In this document: piece after piece, positions 1 through 6,693 of the stretch | Layout: the number at the start of each line of letters is the position of its first letter | Position numbering within the stretch: position 1 is the stretch's first letter | DNA from: Gulosibacter massiliensis | Lineage (GTDB): Bacteria; Actinomycetota; Actinomycetes; Actinomycetales; Microbacteriaceae | NCBI GenBank assembly: GCA_945901035.1 | Contig: CAMDKN010000069.1 | Location: forward strand, 1 to 6,723 | DNA length: 6,723 nt | Reading direction: 5' to 3' | Translations under genes and position numbers: made by a program | Notes under the pieces: model-generated | Told to the model about the DNA's origin: nothing | Databases searched by the model: none | The model's input: only the letters and a program-made list of their open reading frames with translations

Positions 1-1236
1 CGCACCCTTCGTCCTGCCGTCGAGTCATTGTCCAGGCAAATCTCCGATCGCCCCGAAACCCGAGGTGCAATCGCTGCCGCTCTCCATTCTCTGGCTAACG
101 ACGTGATTCGCCCGCTGAGCCACACTCTCGCCTCAAGCGCCGCCCCGACGCACCCCACCCGATTTCCCCCTGCGGGTCGAGCCGCACCAACCAGCACACC
201 GACCTTTCGTGTTCAGGTGAGCCCCACCTTTATCGGTCTCACCGTTTTCCTCGGATCGGGAACCGTGTTGCTGGATATTCTCCCCCTCGCCAACGCCGCC
301 GCCGCGTCGGTTGTCTCTGGTGTGGTCCTCTACGCCGTGGTGCGAATCCTTGTTGCCGTCATCGGTGACGCGACCTGGCCGGCACTCCCGGTCGCCGCGA
401 CCAACACGCTGGTGCTGGCGCTCGCGTGGACCCCCGCGCACCTGTTCAACCAATCCTTCCTCTTCCCCGACGGTCTCGTTTTCGACGCGTGGATTACGAG
501 TTTCATCGCACTTCCCGTCTTGGGCATGCTGTACCAACTGATCATCCTCGGGTCGTTTTCGGGGCGAAACCAGTTGGCTCGACTCGATAACACCCGCCGA
601 AACATGGCCTTTCAGTTATCCGAGGCTCGGCGGCACGCATGGCTCCGTCAACGCCACCTCACCCACACCCTGCACTCTTCGGTCCAGTCGCGGGTTCTCG
701 CCGAATCCCGTCTGGTCGGATCGGGCTCGGGACCCCTCAGTTCGGCAGAACAACAACGTTCACGGGGAGCTCTCGATATGGTTCTCGACACCGTCGACGA
801 TGACGCCTCGGTGACGATTGATGCTCTCGGGGGCATCCTGGACATGGTCGCGTTCTGGAAGGGTATGTGCGAGATTTCACTCACGGTCCAGCCCGACCTG
901 TTGTCGACCGTCGACGCGGAAACAGCCGAATCGGTTCTCATCGTCACGTCGGAAATGATTTCCAATGCCATTCGCCACGGAACCGCCACATCAATGTCGA
1001 TCGAGATTCACCGGGACTCGCCGGACACGATTCGCGTTCACGCGGTCAATAATGGGCGCGCGCTTGACGAGGAGCATCGCCCGGGGCTTGGGATGTCCCT
1101 TTACGACGAACTGAGCACCGAATGGCAGATTCTGCCGGGTGAACCGGTCACGGTGGTGGCCCTCATCGCGGCGCGCGGGAATAGATTCGACGTCACGGTG
1201 TTGGAAAAGAGTGGAAGGACACGAAAGGCATCATGA
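1..1236 (+). CDS. Membrane sensor histidine-kinase-like ATPase, 5' end outside window
   Basis: The frame is open from base 1, so the TTG at 28 is not a convincing start and the gene probably begins upstream; 411 residues are visible. A cytoplasmic stretch with DVIRPLSH (nt 103-126) is followed by about four hydrophobic segments (roughly nt 226-555), a charged linker, and a dimerisation/H-box-like segment THTLHSSVQSR (nt 661-693). A GHKL ATPase domain follows: N-box SEMISNAIRHG (nt 949-981), a G1-like VNNGR (nt 1045-1059) and G2-like GLGMSLYDEL (nt 1084-1113). Such proteins sense a signal at the membrane and phosphorylate a response regulator. The H-box has LHSS where HisKA_3 kinases usually have LHD, and the G1 aspartate is not in its usual form, so phosphotransfer activity is uncertain. 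No response regulator is in view. The stop overlaps the thioredoxin start (ATGA), implying one transcript. Membrane ATPase identity is fairly sure; the signal is unknown. Confidence 0.8.
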   Translation, partial: RTLRPAVESLSRQISDRPETRGAIAAALHSLANDVIRPLSHTLASSAAPTHPTRFPPAGRAAPTSTPTFRVQVSPTFIGLTVFLGSGTVLLDILPLANAAAASVVSGVVLYAVVRILVAVIGDATWPALPVAATNTLVLALAWTPAHLFNQSFLFPDGLVFDAWITSFIALPVLGMLYQLIILGSFSGRNQLARLDNTRRNMAFQLSEARRHAWLRQRHLTHTLHSSVQSRVLAESRLVGSGSGPLSSAEQQRSRGALDMVLDTVDDDASVTIDALGGILDMVAFWKGMCEISLTVQPDLLSTVDAETAESVLIVTSEMISNAIRHGTATSMSIEIHRDSPDTIRVHAVNNGRALDEEHRPGLGMSLYDELSTEWQILPGEPVTVVALIAARGNRFDVTVLEKSGRTRKAS

Positions 1237-1628
1237 CAACAATTGCATTCGACCGAGAAAAATTCGAGGCCGCGATCACCGCGTCGGACTCAATCGTGAT
1301 TGTCGATTTTTGGGCGGAGTGGTGCGGACCGTGTCGTCAATTCGGCCCGATTTTTGAACGCGTGAGTGACAAATACCCCGACATCACTTTCGCCAAGGTG
1401 GACACCGACGCTCATCAGGAACTTTCGGCCATGGCCGGAATTCGATCCATTCCCACCCTGATGATGTTCCGTGACGGGATTCTGCTCTTCAACCAGGCCG
1501 GCGCGTTGTCCGAACGGGCGTTGGAGGACGTCATTGCCCAGGTCCGCGGTTTGGACATGGCCGCCGTTCGAGCCGAATTGGACGCTACCGCTACGTCAGC
1601 GGAGCCCGGCCGCGGAACAGTCTCCTGA
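1233..1628 (+). CDS. trxA: Thioredoxin
   Basis: A 131-residue thioredoxin, a small cytoplasmic disulfide reductase that is itself reduced by thioredoxin reductase. Visible family features are the buried Asp25, the active site WCGPC at 30-34 (redox Cys31 and Cys34), the cis-proline in SIPT (Pro74) and FRDG at 79-82. The fold ends near residue 105; a further tail of about 25 residues ([15 protein letters not shown] and beyond) makes it longer than the 105-110 residues typical of the family. The ATG overlaps the upstream kinase stop as ATGA. GAAAGG lies 4 nt and GGAAGGA 13 nt before it, so translation probably relies partly on coupling. The last 38 bp overlap the convergent plsC gene. The paralogue number in the genome is unknown, so trxA is a family-level symbol. 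No signal peptide or membrane anchor is seen. Confidence 0.93.
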   Translation: MTTIAFDREKFEAAITASDSIVIVDFWAEWCGPCRQFGPIFERVSDKYPDITFAKVDTDAHQELSAMAGIRSIPTLMMFRDGILLFNQAGALSERALEDVIAQVRGLDMAAVRAELDATATSAEPGRGTVS

Positions 1629-2304
1629 CTCGCGCCTTGACCGTCGTTGCGGGCTTTTCGTTGTAGACCCCGGCGAATTGCTGCCCCGACATTTTTTGGA
1701 TCTCGACCATGATGGCGTCGGTGGCTTCTCGGCGTGCCTTTCCGCTGTTCGGCTCGCCATACCCCGACAAATCCATGGGCTGACCGTATTCGACCCGTAG
1801 TTTGGCGAGTCGAATCCCCTTCGAGCCAACGGGTTGAATCTTGTCGGTCCCGGTCAACGCGACGGGTACGACGGGAACCTTCGCCGTCAACGCGAGCCAG
1901 GCGACCCCCGTTTTCCCGCGATACAGGCGACCGTCCAGTGACCTCGTTCCCTCGGGGTACATAGCGAAGGACTCCCCGTCAACGAGACGCGCAAGACCGG
2001 CGTCAAGAGCGTCCTGAGCAGCGGACGCGGATCGGCGGTCAACCGGAATCGCGTCGATGGACTCGAAGAATTTCTTGGACAGCCAGCCCTTTGCGCCTGT
2101 GCCGGTGAAGTATTCGGCTTTTGCCAGAAAAGATACGGGTCGACGCGACAGGAGAGTGATGATGACCGAGTCGAAAAACGATAGGTGATTGCTGGCCAGA
2201 ATGACGCCACCCTTTGCGGGCATGTTGGTGCGTCCGATTATCTTCGCCGAGAACAGAATCCGGATGATCGGCGGAAACACAACGCGAGTAATGAATTTGA
2301 TCAT
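1591..2304 (-). CDS. plsC: 1-acyl-sn-glycerol-3-phosphate acyltransferase (PlsC family)
   Basis: A 237-residue glycerolipid acyltransferase that esterifies lysophosphatidic acid at sn-2 to give phosphatidic acid, the precursor of membrane phospholipids. All four family blocks are visible: block I NHLSFFD at 39-45 (catalytic His40 and Asp45 of HX4D), block II IPVDR at 86-90, block III YPEGTRS at 116-122 and block [10 protein letters not shown] at 143-150. The N-terminus (residues 4-20) is hydrophobic with few charges and probably sits on the inner face of the membrane; the C-terminus is basic ([11 protein letters not shown]). The length is normal for short actinobacterial PlsC proteins. ATG overlaps the cysE TGA (ATGA) with no clear Shine-Dalgarno of its own, so translation is probably coupled to cysE. 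It is the last gene of the cysK-cysE-plsC set. The exact acyl acceptor cannot be read from the sequence. Confidence 0.9.
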   Translation of the reverse strand: MIKFITRVVFPPIIRILFSAKIIGRTNMPAKGGVILASNHLSFFDSVIITLLSRRPVSFLAKAEYFTGTGAKGWLSKKFFESIDAIPVDRRSASAAQDALDAGLARLVDGESFAMYPEGTRSLDGRLYRGKTGVAWLALTAKVPVVPVALTGTDKIQPVGSKGIRLAKLRVEYGQPMDLSGYGEPNSGKARREATDAIMVEIQKMSGQQFAGVYNEKPATTVKARVRRLFRGRAPLT

Positions 2305-2843
2305 GACCGATTGCGGTTTTTCGGACCGGGAATTTCGCGAGCGGGCACGCCCACTACCGTTCGACCGTTCGGGACGTCCTTCAACACGACAGCCCCGGCG
2401 CCCACTGTCGCGCTATCGCCGACCGTGATGGGGCCCAAAATGAGCGCTCCGGCGCCGACCGTGACGTGGTTGCCCAGTTTCGGGTGCCGGCGTCCGTCTT
2501 TGATGTCGCCCTGACCACCGAGCGTGACGCCGTGATAAAACATGCAGTCATCCCCGATGATGGCCGTTTCGCCGATGACGACACCGGCGCCGTGATCAAT
2601 AAACAAACGATTACCGATTTGAGCGGCGGGGTGAATCTCGATGAGAGTCCACCAGCGAACGATTTGCGAAATGAATCGGGCGATGAATTTCCACCCCCAT
2701 CCCCACAGCATGTGGTTCATGCGGTACCACCAGACCGCGTGAAGTCCCGACAACACCCAGAACGCCTCGGTCCGAGTTCGGGTGGCCGGGTCTCGGTCCA
2801 TCGCCATCGCGAGGTCCTCGCGAATGCGCTGGATGGGGGTCAT
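2301..2843 (-). CDS. cysE: Serine O-acetyltransferase (short form)
   Basis: A 180-residue enzyme transferring acetyl from acetyl-CoA to L-serine to give O-acetylserine, the substrate of the adjacent CysK. A short alpha-helical N-terminus (about 1-65) precedes a left-handed beta-helix with hexapeptide repeats (about 67-170). Active-site features match the family: EIHPAAQIG at 69-77, DHGAG at 83-87 with catalytic His84, GETAIIG at 91-97, GVTLGGQG at 105-112 and RRHPKLG at 118-124 (His120). The position of the E. coli catalytic-dyad aspartate is Glu69, as in the shorter Bacillus-type enzymes. It lacks most of the long N-terminal domain of the 273-residue E. coli protein. The tail ends in PKNRNRS rather than the terminal isoleucine that docks into CysK in enterobacteria. 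The ATG directly abuts the cysK stop (TAAATG), so both are co-translated. Confidence 0.94.
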   Translation of the reverse strand: MTPIQRIREDLAMAMDRDPATRTRTEAFWVLSGLHAVWWYRMNHMLWGWGWKFIARFISQIVRWWTLIEIHPAAQIGNRLFIDHGAGVVIGETAIIGDDCMFYHGVTLGGQGDIKDGRRHPKLGNHVTVGAGALILGPITVGDSATVGAGAVVLKDVPNGRTVVGVPAREIPGPKNRNRS

Positions 2844-3779
2844 TTAGTCGAGAATACCCTCAAACAGCACCGTCGACAGATAACGCTCTCCGTAGGACGC
2901 CACAATCACCACAATTGTCTTGCCCTTGTTCTCGGGCCGCTTCGCCACTTCGAGCGCGGCCCACACGGTCGCGCCCGAGGAAATTCCGGCGAGAATTCCT
3001 TCTTCTCGCGAGACTCGACGAGCCATGTCCACCGAGTCCGTGATGGATACGTCGATGACCTCGTCGTACACGTCGCGGTCAAGGATGGCGGGAACGAAGT
3101 TCGCGCCGATTCCCTGAATCTTGTGCGGACCGGGTGCACCGCCGTTGAGAATGGGCGAATCGATTGGTTCAACCGCAATGACCTTGAGCCCGGGCTTTCG
3201 TTCTTTGAGAACTTGACCGGTGCCCGTGATGGTTCCCCCCGTTCCGACCCCCGCGACAAAAATGTCGACAGCGCCGTCCGTGTCGTTCCAGATCTCTTCC
3301 GCGGTCGTCGCTCGGTGAATGGCGGGGTTCGCTTCGTTTTCGAACTGACGAGCGAGAACCGACCCCGGGCGTTCGGCGGCAACCTGCTCGGCTCTCGTCA
3401 CAGCACCCTTCATGCCTTCGGCGGCGGGGGTCAAAATGAGTTCGGCACCAAAGCCACGAAGTAGCGCGCGCCGTTCAATCGACATCGACTCGGGCATCGT
3501 CAGGACGACCGAATAGCCGCGCGCCGCGCCGACCATCGCAAGGGCGATGCCGGTGTTGCCGCTCGTCGCTTCCACGATCGTTCCACCCGGCTTGAGTTCG
3601 CCCGACGCTTCGGCGGCGTCAACTATTGCGACACCGAGGCGGTCTTTCACGCTGGACGTCGGGTTGTAAAACTCGAGCTTCGCCAGCACAATCGCCTCGG
3701 ACCCTTCCGTCACGCGATTGAGACGCACGAGCGGAGTGTTGCCGAAGGTCTTGGTGATGTCGGAATAGATGCGTGCCAT
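2844..3779 (-). CDS. cysK: Cysteine synthase A (O-acetylserine sulfhydrylase)
   Basis: A 311-residue PLP enzyme converting O-acetylserine and sulfide to L-cysteine and acetate, the last step of sulfur assimilation. Visible features: NTPLVRL at 14-20, the PLP lysine in TSSVKDR (Lys45), the substrate-binding TSGNTG loop at 72-77, QFENEANP at 145-152, the phosphate-binding GTGGT at 179-183, GIGANFVP at 223-230 and GISSGA at 265-270 (Ser267 likely contacts the pyridine nitrogen). GERYLST near the C-terminus is also typical. Length and motifs favour CysK over cystathionine beta-synthase or CysM. The ATG has AGGAG 7 nt upstream (3787-3791), the best ribosome binding site in the window. It leads an operon with cysE and plsC. 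The upstream gap carries a candidate promoter and two inverted repeats, so regulation by cysteine or sulfur status is plausible but unproven. Confidence 0.96.
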   Translation of the reverse strand: MARIYSDITKTFGNTPLVRLNRVTEGSEAIVLAKLEFYNPTSSVKDRLGVAIVDAAEASGELKPGGTIVEATSGNTGIALAMVGAARGYSVVLTMPESMSIERRALLRGFGAELILTPAAEGMKGAVTRAEQVAAERPGSVLARQFENEANPAIHRATTAEEIWNDTDGAVDIFVAGVGTGGTITGTGQVLKERKPGLKVIAVEPIDSPILNGGAPGPHKIQGIGANFVPAILDRDVYDEVIDVSITDSVDMARRVSREEGILAGISSGATVWAALEVAKRPENKGKTIVVIVASYGERYLSTVLFEGILD

Positions 3780-3786
3780 GGGGGTT

Positions 3787-3791
3787 CTCCT
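3787..3791 (-). promoter_or_regulatory. Ribosome binding site of cysK
   Basis: AGGAG on the minus strand, 7 nt before the cysK ATG. It fixes the cysK start, and contrasts with the weak or absent sites of the coupled cysE and plsC genes. Confidence 0.85.
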
Positions 3792-3802
3792 GTTGAGCGG
3801 GG

Positions 3803-3821
3803 TTGTAGTCCGACACTACAA
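3803..3821. promoter_or_regulatory. Palindromic operator candidate upstream of cysK
   Basis: A perfect 7-bp inverted repeat, TTGTAGT, then 5 bp (CCGAC), then ACTACAA; 19 bp in all. Its centre is 33 bp upstream of the cysK ATG and it covers the proposed -10 element (3813-3818), the position expected of a repressor site. I do not recognise the motif with certainty: it is AT-rich against its surroundings and symmetrical, like the site of a homodimeric regulator. A short RNA stem in the cysK leader is the alternative, but five unpaired loop bases and A-U pairs would make it weak. Seen directly: the symmetry. Inferred: the function. Confidence 0.5.
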
Positions 3822-3840
3822 ACCGAGGGTGAATCGTGAA
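3813..3840 (-). promoter_or_regulatory. Candidate promoter of the cysK-cysE-plsC operon
   Basis: On the minus strand TTCACG (3840-3835) and TAGTGT (3818-3813) are separated by 16 nt and resemble -35 and -10 elements of the main sigma factor. The implied transcription start near 3806 would give a leader of about 27 nt, with the ribosome binding site inside it. Both hexamers are imperfect, so the placement is tentative, but this is the only gap in the region where a promoter for the operon could sit outside coding DNA. Confidence 0.4.
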
Positions 3841-3845
3841 AGTTG

Positions 3846-3866
3846 TGTTACGTCAGGCGCGTAACA
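3846..3866. promoter_or_regulatory. Second inverted repeat in the cysK upstream gap
   Basis: A perfect 7-bp inverted repeat, TGTTACG, N7, CGTAACA; 21 bp in all. It starts 5 bp past the stop of the NTF2-like gene and is centred near -50 relative to the proposed cysK start of transcription, a typical activator position. It could instead be a weak terminator for the permease operon, but the stem is short, its loop is 7 nt and no clear U-run follows (CAACTTTC on the minus strand). Operator is slightly preferred; both readings are inference. Confidence 0.4.
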
Positions 3867-3871
3867 AAGCG

Positions 3872-4267
3872 TTATTCCGCGTTGTCGGGCGAAAGGTGCT
3901 CGTGAATCGCGAGCCACGACCCGTTTCGGCGCTCGAATACGATGGTTTCCCGCTCGCGAATTGTGGACACCTCCCCGGCAAATTCGATGTCGCTCTCGAC
4001 ATAGTGGGTGAACACTGCGGCCGATTCGCCCATCACCTGCACGTGTTGGTCGCGGGATCGGCACCCGTGGACACGGAAACCGTCGTCGGCCTCCCAGGCT
4101 GACCACAGTGCCTCGTAGTCCGCCCGAGAATCGAGGCGGGCGGTGTGCGTGTAGAACACGAATGTCGCATCCGCCGCGAAACCCGCAAAGTACTCTGCTG
4201 TTCGATGGTGGCCGAAGTCATCGACGATTGCGGCGGCCGCCGCGAGGACCTCGTCTCGCGTGCTCAC
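3872..4267 (-). CDS. NTF2/SnoaL-like small protein (DUF4440-like)
   Basis: A 131-residue protein with the size and pattern of the NTF2-like cone fold: an N-terminal helical part (about 3-30), DATFVFYTH at 33-41, a helix around 48-60, then strands ending in [23 protein letters not shown] (104-126). The W-x3-H-x-H-x-S end (Trp118, His122, His124) is common in SnoaL-like and DUF4440 proteins, which may be small enzymes or ligand-binding subunits. No signal peptide is seen, so it is probably cytosolic. The start is GTG overlapping the upstream ureohydrolase stop as GTGA, supported by GGAG 6 nt upstream (4274-4277). Its position as third gene after a permease and a ureohydrolase suggests work on the same substrate or product. 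The function is not known from the sequence. Confidence 0.8.
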   Translation of the reverse strand: MSTRDEVLAAAAAIVDDFGHHRTAEYFAGFAADATFVFYTHTARLDSRADYEALWSAWEADDGFRVHGCRSRDQHVQVMGESAAVFTHYVESDIEFAGEVSTIRERETIVFERRNGSWLAIHEHLSPDNAE

Positions 4268-5235
4268 GCGATTCTCCGTGCCAGAACGGTGATCAGTTCG
4301 TAGGCAAGGTGCGCGGCGGCAATGCCCGTGATTTCCGCATGGTCATACGCCGGAGCAACTTCGACGATGTCCGCCCCGATGAGGTTTACCCCATCGAGCG
4401 CACGAACAAGTCGCAGCATTTCGCGGCTGGACAGCCCCCCGGCTTCGGGCGTGCCGGTCCCCGGTGTAAATGCGGGGTCCATGACGTCGACGTCGATCGA
4501 CACGTACACGGGCCGGTCGCCAACGCGCGCCCGCATCCGCGCTATCATCTCGTCGATTCCGAGGTCGTCAACGTCCGTGGCGCGCAAGACCTGGAAACCG
4601 AGCGCCGAATCGTCCGACAGGTCCGTGTCGGAATAGAGGGGGCCGCGGATCCCGACATGCAGACAGCCCGTGAGGTCGAGGAAGCCGTCCTCGCTCGCGC
4701 GACGGAACGGCGTTCCGTGAGTCAACGGCGACCCGAAATAGGTATCCCACGTGTCGAGGTGTGCGTCAAAGTGTATGACCGCAATCGGTCCGTGCTTTTT
4801 GTGCAGGGACTTGAGAATTGGGTAGGCAATAGTGTGGTCGCCGCCGAGCGTCACGACCGTGGTTCCGTCCGCGGTGAGTTCATCCATGCCCGCTTCGATT
4901 TGTTCAATCGCTTGGGCGATGTCGAAGGGATTGACCCCGAGGTCGCCCGCGTCCACCACCTGCGCGAGCGCAAACGGCATCGCGTCCTGGGCGGGGTTAT
5001 AAGGTCGCAACAGGCGCGAGGATTCACGAATGTGCCCGGGGCCAAATCGCGCGCCGGGGCGGTAGCTGACGCCTGCGTCAAACGGAACACCCAGCACGGC
5101 GATGTCCGCGCGGGCTACTTCATCACGTCGGGGAAGCCGAGCGAAGGTCGGTGCCCCGGCAAACCGGGGCACCGACGTCGCGTCGACTTGACCAACCTTG
5201 TTTCCCGCGTTATCGCGGGGGACGGGTCCAGTCAT
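4264..5235 (-). CDS. speB: Agmatinase-family ureohydrolase
   Basis: A 323-residue binuclear manganese hydrolase of the arginase/agmatinase superfamily, which removes urea from guanidino compounds. Metal-site motifs are intact: GGDH at 131-134 (His134), DAHLD at 157-161 (Asp157, His159, Asp161) and SIDVDVMDP at 246-254 (Asp248, Asp250), followed by [13 protein letters not shown] at 255-267 with Glu264. [10 protein letters not shown] (57-66) and HGTPFR (173-178) are agmatinase-like. Agmatine to putrescine is the default reading, but guanidinobutyrase, guanidinopropionase and guanidine hydrolase share these motifs, so the symbol is at family level. A nucleobase-type permease upstream and an NTF2-like gene downstream, with no polyamine gene in view, argue for a catabolic role. 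The ATG lies 9 nt after the permease frame's terminal TAG; its ribosome binding site is weak (AGAAAG-like), suggesting coupling. A strong hairpin lies inside codons 20-30. Confidence 0.88.
   Translation of the reverse strand: MTGPVPRDNAGNKVGQVDATSVPRFAGAPTFARLPRRDEVARADIAVLGVPFDAGVSYRPGARFGPGHIRESSRLLRPYNPAQDAMPFALAQVVDAGDLGVNPFDIAQAIEQIEAGMDELTADGTTVVTLGGDHTIAYPILKSLHKKHGPIAVIHFDAHLDTWDTYFGSPLTHGTPFRRASEDGFLDLTGCLHVGIRGPLYSDTDLSDDSALGFQVLRATDVDDLGIDEMIARMRARVGDRPVYVSIDVDVMDPAFTPGTGTPEAGGLSSREMLRLVRALDGVNLIGADIVEVAPAYDHAEITGIAAAHLAYELITVLARRIA
5147..5176 (-). repeat. 13-bp perfect hairpin inside the ureohydrolase 5' coding region
   Basis: A 13-bp perfect inverted repeat (left arm GTCGGTGCCCCGG at 5147-5159) around a 4-nt loop (5160-5163). 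It is GC-rich, so the mRNA would form a very stable stem beginning about 59 nt after the ureohydrolase ATG. No U-run follows on the minus strand, so it is not a standard terminator. It encodes the SVPRFAGAP part of the enzyme, so protein constraint could have produced it by chance. A role in slowing translation or transcription is possible but inferred. Confidence 0.6.
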
Positions 5236-5244
5236 TACTTCTTT

Positions 5245-5436
5245 CTAACGAATGGGCGGGATAGTGGACTTTGAGGAACGACCGATCCGCGGTCCCTTCG
5301 GCCCGAACACGTAGTCCGGTTCGGGGAACAGGATGAGCGCTCCGACGTACAGCACCGCAGCCGAACCGATGGCAACGAGGAGGCTCAAGTCGACACCGCC
5401 CGCGACCGCGTTCCACTGACCTTCGATGATGGGTGG
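5245..5436 (-). pseudogene. Detached C-terminal end of the NCS1 permease, after an in-frame stop
   Basis: Directly after the TAA at 5437-5439 the permease frame runs on for 63 codons to a TAG (5245-5247) with no frameshift. The translation begins PPIIEGQWNAVAGGVDLS, passes through a hydrophobic segment (LLVAIGSAAVLYVGALILF, the expected final membrane helix) and ends with FPEPDYVFGPKGPR and a basic tail, as NCS1 permeases of this type do. The TAG is 9 nt from the ureohydrolase ATG, the close spacing seen elsewhere in the window. So this is the real 3' end of the gene, separated by a single codon, probably a former TAC or TAT tyrosine. No start or ribosome binding site suggests separate translation. 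Confidence 0.85.
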
Positions 5437-6693
5437 TTAATACGCGAACTGCAGACCGAGGACTGCCGAGACGACCCAAGCGACCATTGCTCGCCAGTTG
5501 ATGCCGTTCGTGTACCAGTAACGACCACCCTTCTTGCCGCGGTTGAAGACCTGAAGGTCCTCGGGACTGTACCAGCCACGTCGGTTCCAGAACCCGATCG
5601 CCATGATGATCATCCACGGGGTTGTCGTAACCACAATCGCACCCACGAATCCGTTCACCGCACCGAGGAGGTCGAAGTACAGACGGCCGACGATGATGAA
5701 TGCGAACGCGACGACGCCGATGGCAATGGTTGCCTGGACGCGGGTGAGCTTGGGGAATACGGACGAGAAGTCGAGTCCGGTTCCGTAGAGCGAGGTGCTA
5801 CCCGTCGACAGACCACCGACGAACGCAACGATGATGATGAGGTATGCGTACCACTCGGGTGCTGCACCGATCAGTCCGACGACGTAGTCTCCGCCGGTCA
5901 CGAGCGTGGCCGTGGCGACACCGAAGAGGAAGGGAATCAGCGTCATCGCCTGGGCACCAAACGTTGCCAACATGAGCTTGCCGTTGGACGTTCCGTTGGG
6001 AATGTAACGCGACCAGTCTCCGAGGAAGGCGCCGAACGAGATGGGGTTAGACATGACGATGAGCGCCGAGAGAATGAACGTCGGCCAGAAGCCACCGAGC
6101 GCGTATTCACCCGTTCCGGCGTACGAGGGGTCGAAGCTGCTCGAGAAGGCGATGATCGCCAGCAACATCAGAACAGAGTTCGCCCAGACCGCGATGCGGT
6201 TGATGAACAACATGAACTGGTAGCCGTAGACCACGACGATGATGACGATGAGTCCGATCAGCGCATAAAGCCCTGCGCGAAGCATCGGCGAATCTTCGGC
6301 GCCGAACAGGCGGACGAACGCACCGACGAGAGCGTCACCACCGACCCATACCGAGATCGAGTAGAACGCGATTGCGGTGAGCAGCGAGAGGAAGGATCCG
6401 GCGATACGACCGGTGACCCCGAGGTGCGCGCCGGACGCGACCGCGTTGTTGGTGCCGGTGCGGGGACCGAAGAGCCCCATCGGCATGAGGAAGAGGGTTC
6501 CCACGAGTACACCGAGGACGGCGGCTGCGACGCCTTCCCAGAACGAGAGTCCGAAGAAAATGGGGAATGTTCCGAGCAAAACGGTGGCGAACGTGTTCGC
6601 ACCACCGAATTGGATTCGGAACAGGTCGCGCGGCGTCGACGTGCGGTCGGCGTCGGGGATGGTGTCGATTCCGAAGCTTTCCACTTCGGTCAT
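5437..6693 (-). CDS. NCS1-family nucleobase:cation symporter (cytosine/purine permease type), prematurely stopped
   Basis: 418 residues are read before an in-frame TAA. About eleven hydrophobic helices are visible (roughly 34-52, 53-77, 97-118, 139-158, 160-185, 203-225, 241-265, 280-300, 320-336, 341-368, 400-417), with the family-like IDTIPDADR near the start, GLFGPRTGTNNAVASGA at 73-89 and DWSRYIP at 226-232. NCS1 proteins import purines, pyrimidines, allantoin, hydantoins or vitamins with H+ or Na+; the substrate here cannot be told. The stop removes helix 12, still encoded at 5245-5436. The LeuT-type core is helices 1-10, so the shortened protein might still fold. The ATG at 6691-6693 has no Shine-Dalgarno, and the frame is open to base 6723, so the true start may lie just outside the window. 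First visible gene of the permease-ureohydrolase-NTF2 operon. Confidence 0.85.
   Translation of the reverse strand: MTEVESFGIDTIPDADRTSTPRDLFRIQFGGANTFATVLLGTFPIFFGLSFWEGVAAAVLGVLVGTLFLMPMGLFGPRTGTNNAVASGAHLGVTGRIAGSFLSLLTAIAFYSISVWVGGDALVGAFVRLFGAEDSPMLRAGLYALIGLIVIIVVVYGYQFMLFINRIAVWANSVLMLLAIIAFSSSFDPSYAGTGEYALGGFWPTFILSALIVMSNPISFGAFLGDWSRYIPNGTSNGKLMLATFGAQAMTLIPFLFGVATATLVTGGDYVVGLIGAAPEWYAYLIIIVAFVGGLSTGSTSLYGTGLDFSSVFPKLTRVQATIAIGVVAFAFIIVGRLYFDLLGAVNGFVGAIVVTTTPWMIIMAIGFWNRRGWYSPEDLQVFNRGKKGGRYWYTNGINWRAMVAWVVSAVLGLQFAY

Noticed and set aside
28..30. TTG as start of the kinase-like gene
   Set aside because: The frame is open upstream to base 1 and no ribosome binding site precedes it; treated as a 5'-partial gene.
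2466..3464. Long + strand open frame (332 codons) opposite cysE and cysK
   Set aside because: It lies antisense to two genes with full catalytic motifs; its translation is rich in Arg, His and Asp with no recognisable domain, as expected of a shadow frame in GC-rich DNA.
3846..3866. Rho-independent terminator for the permease operon
   Set aside because: The stem is only 7 bp with a 7-nt loop, and no real U-run follows on the minus strand; kept only as an inverted repeat.
4108..5274. Long + strand open frame (388 codons) opposite the ureohydrolase
   Set aside because: Antisense to an intact metalloenzyme gene, Arg/Gly/Val-rich, no motif, no ribosome binding site noted.
5437..5439. Selenocysteine or pyrrolysine recoding at the permease stop
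   Set aside because: Those systems use TGA and TAG; this codon is TAA, and no associated RNA element was recognised.
5210..5617. Minus-strand frame across the permease tail and the ureohydrolase start
   Set aside because: Arg/Ser-rich out-of-frame translation; the permease frame itself explains this stretch far better, including its membrane helix.
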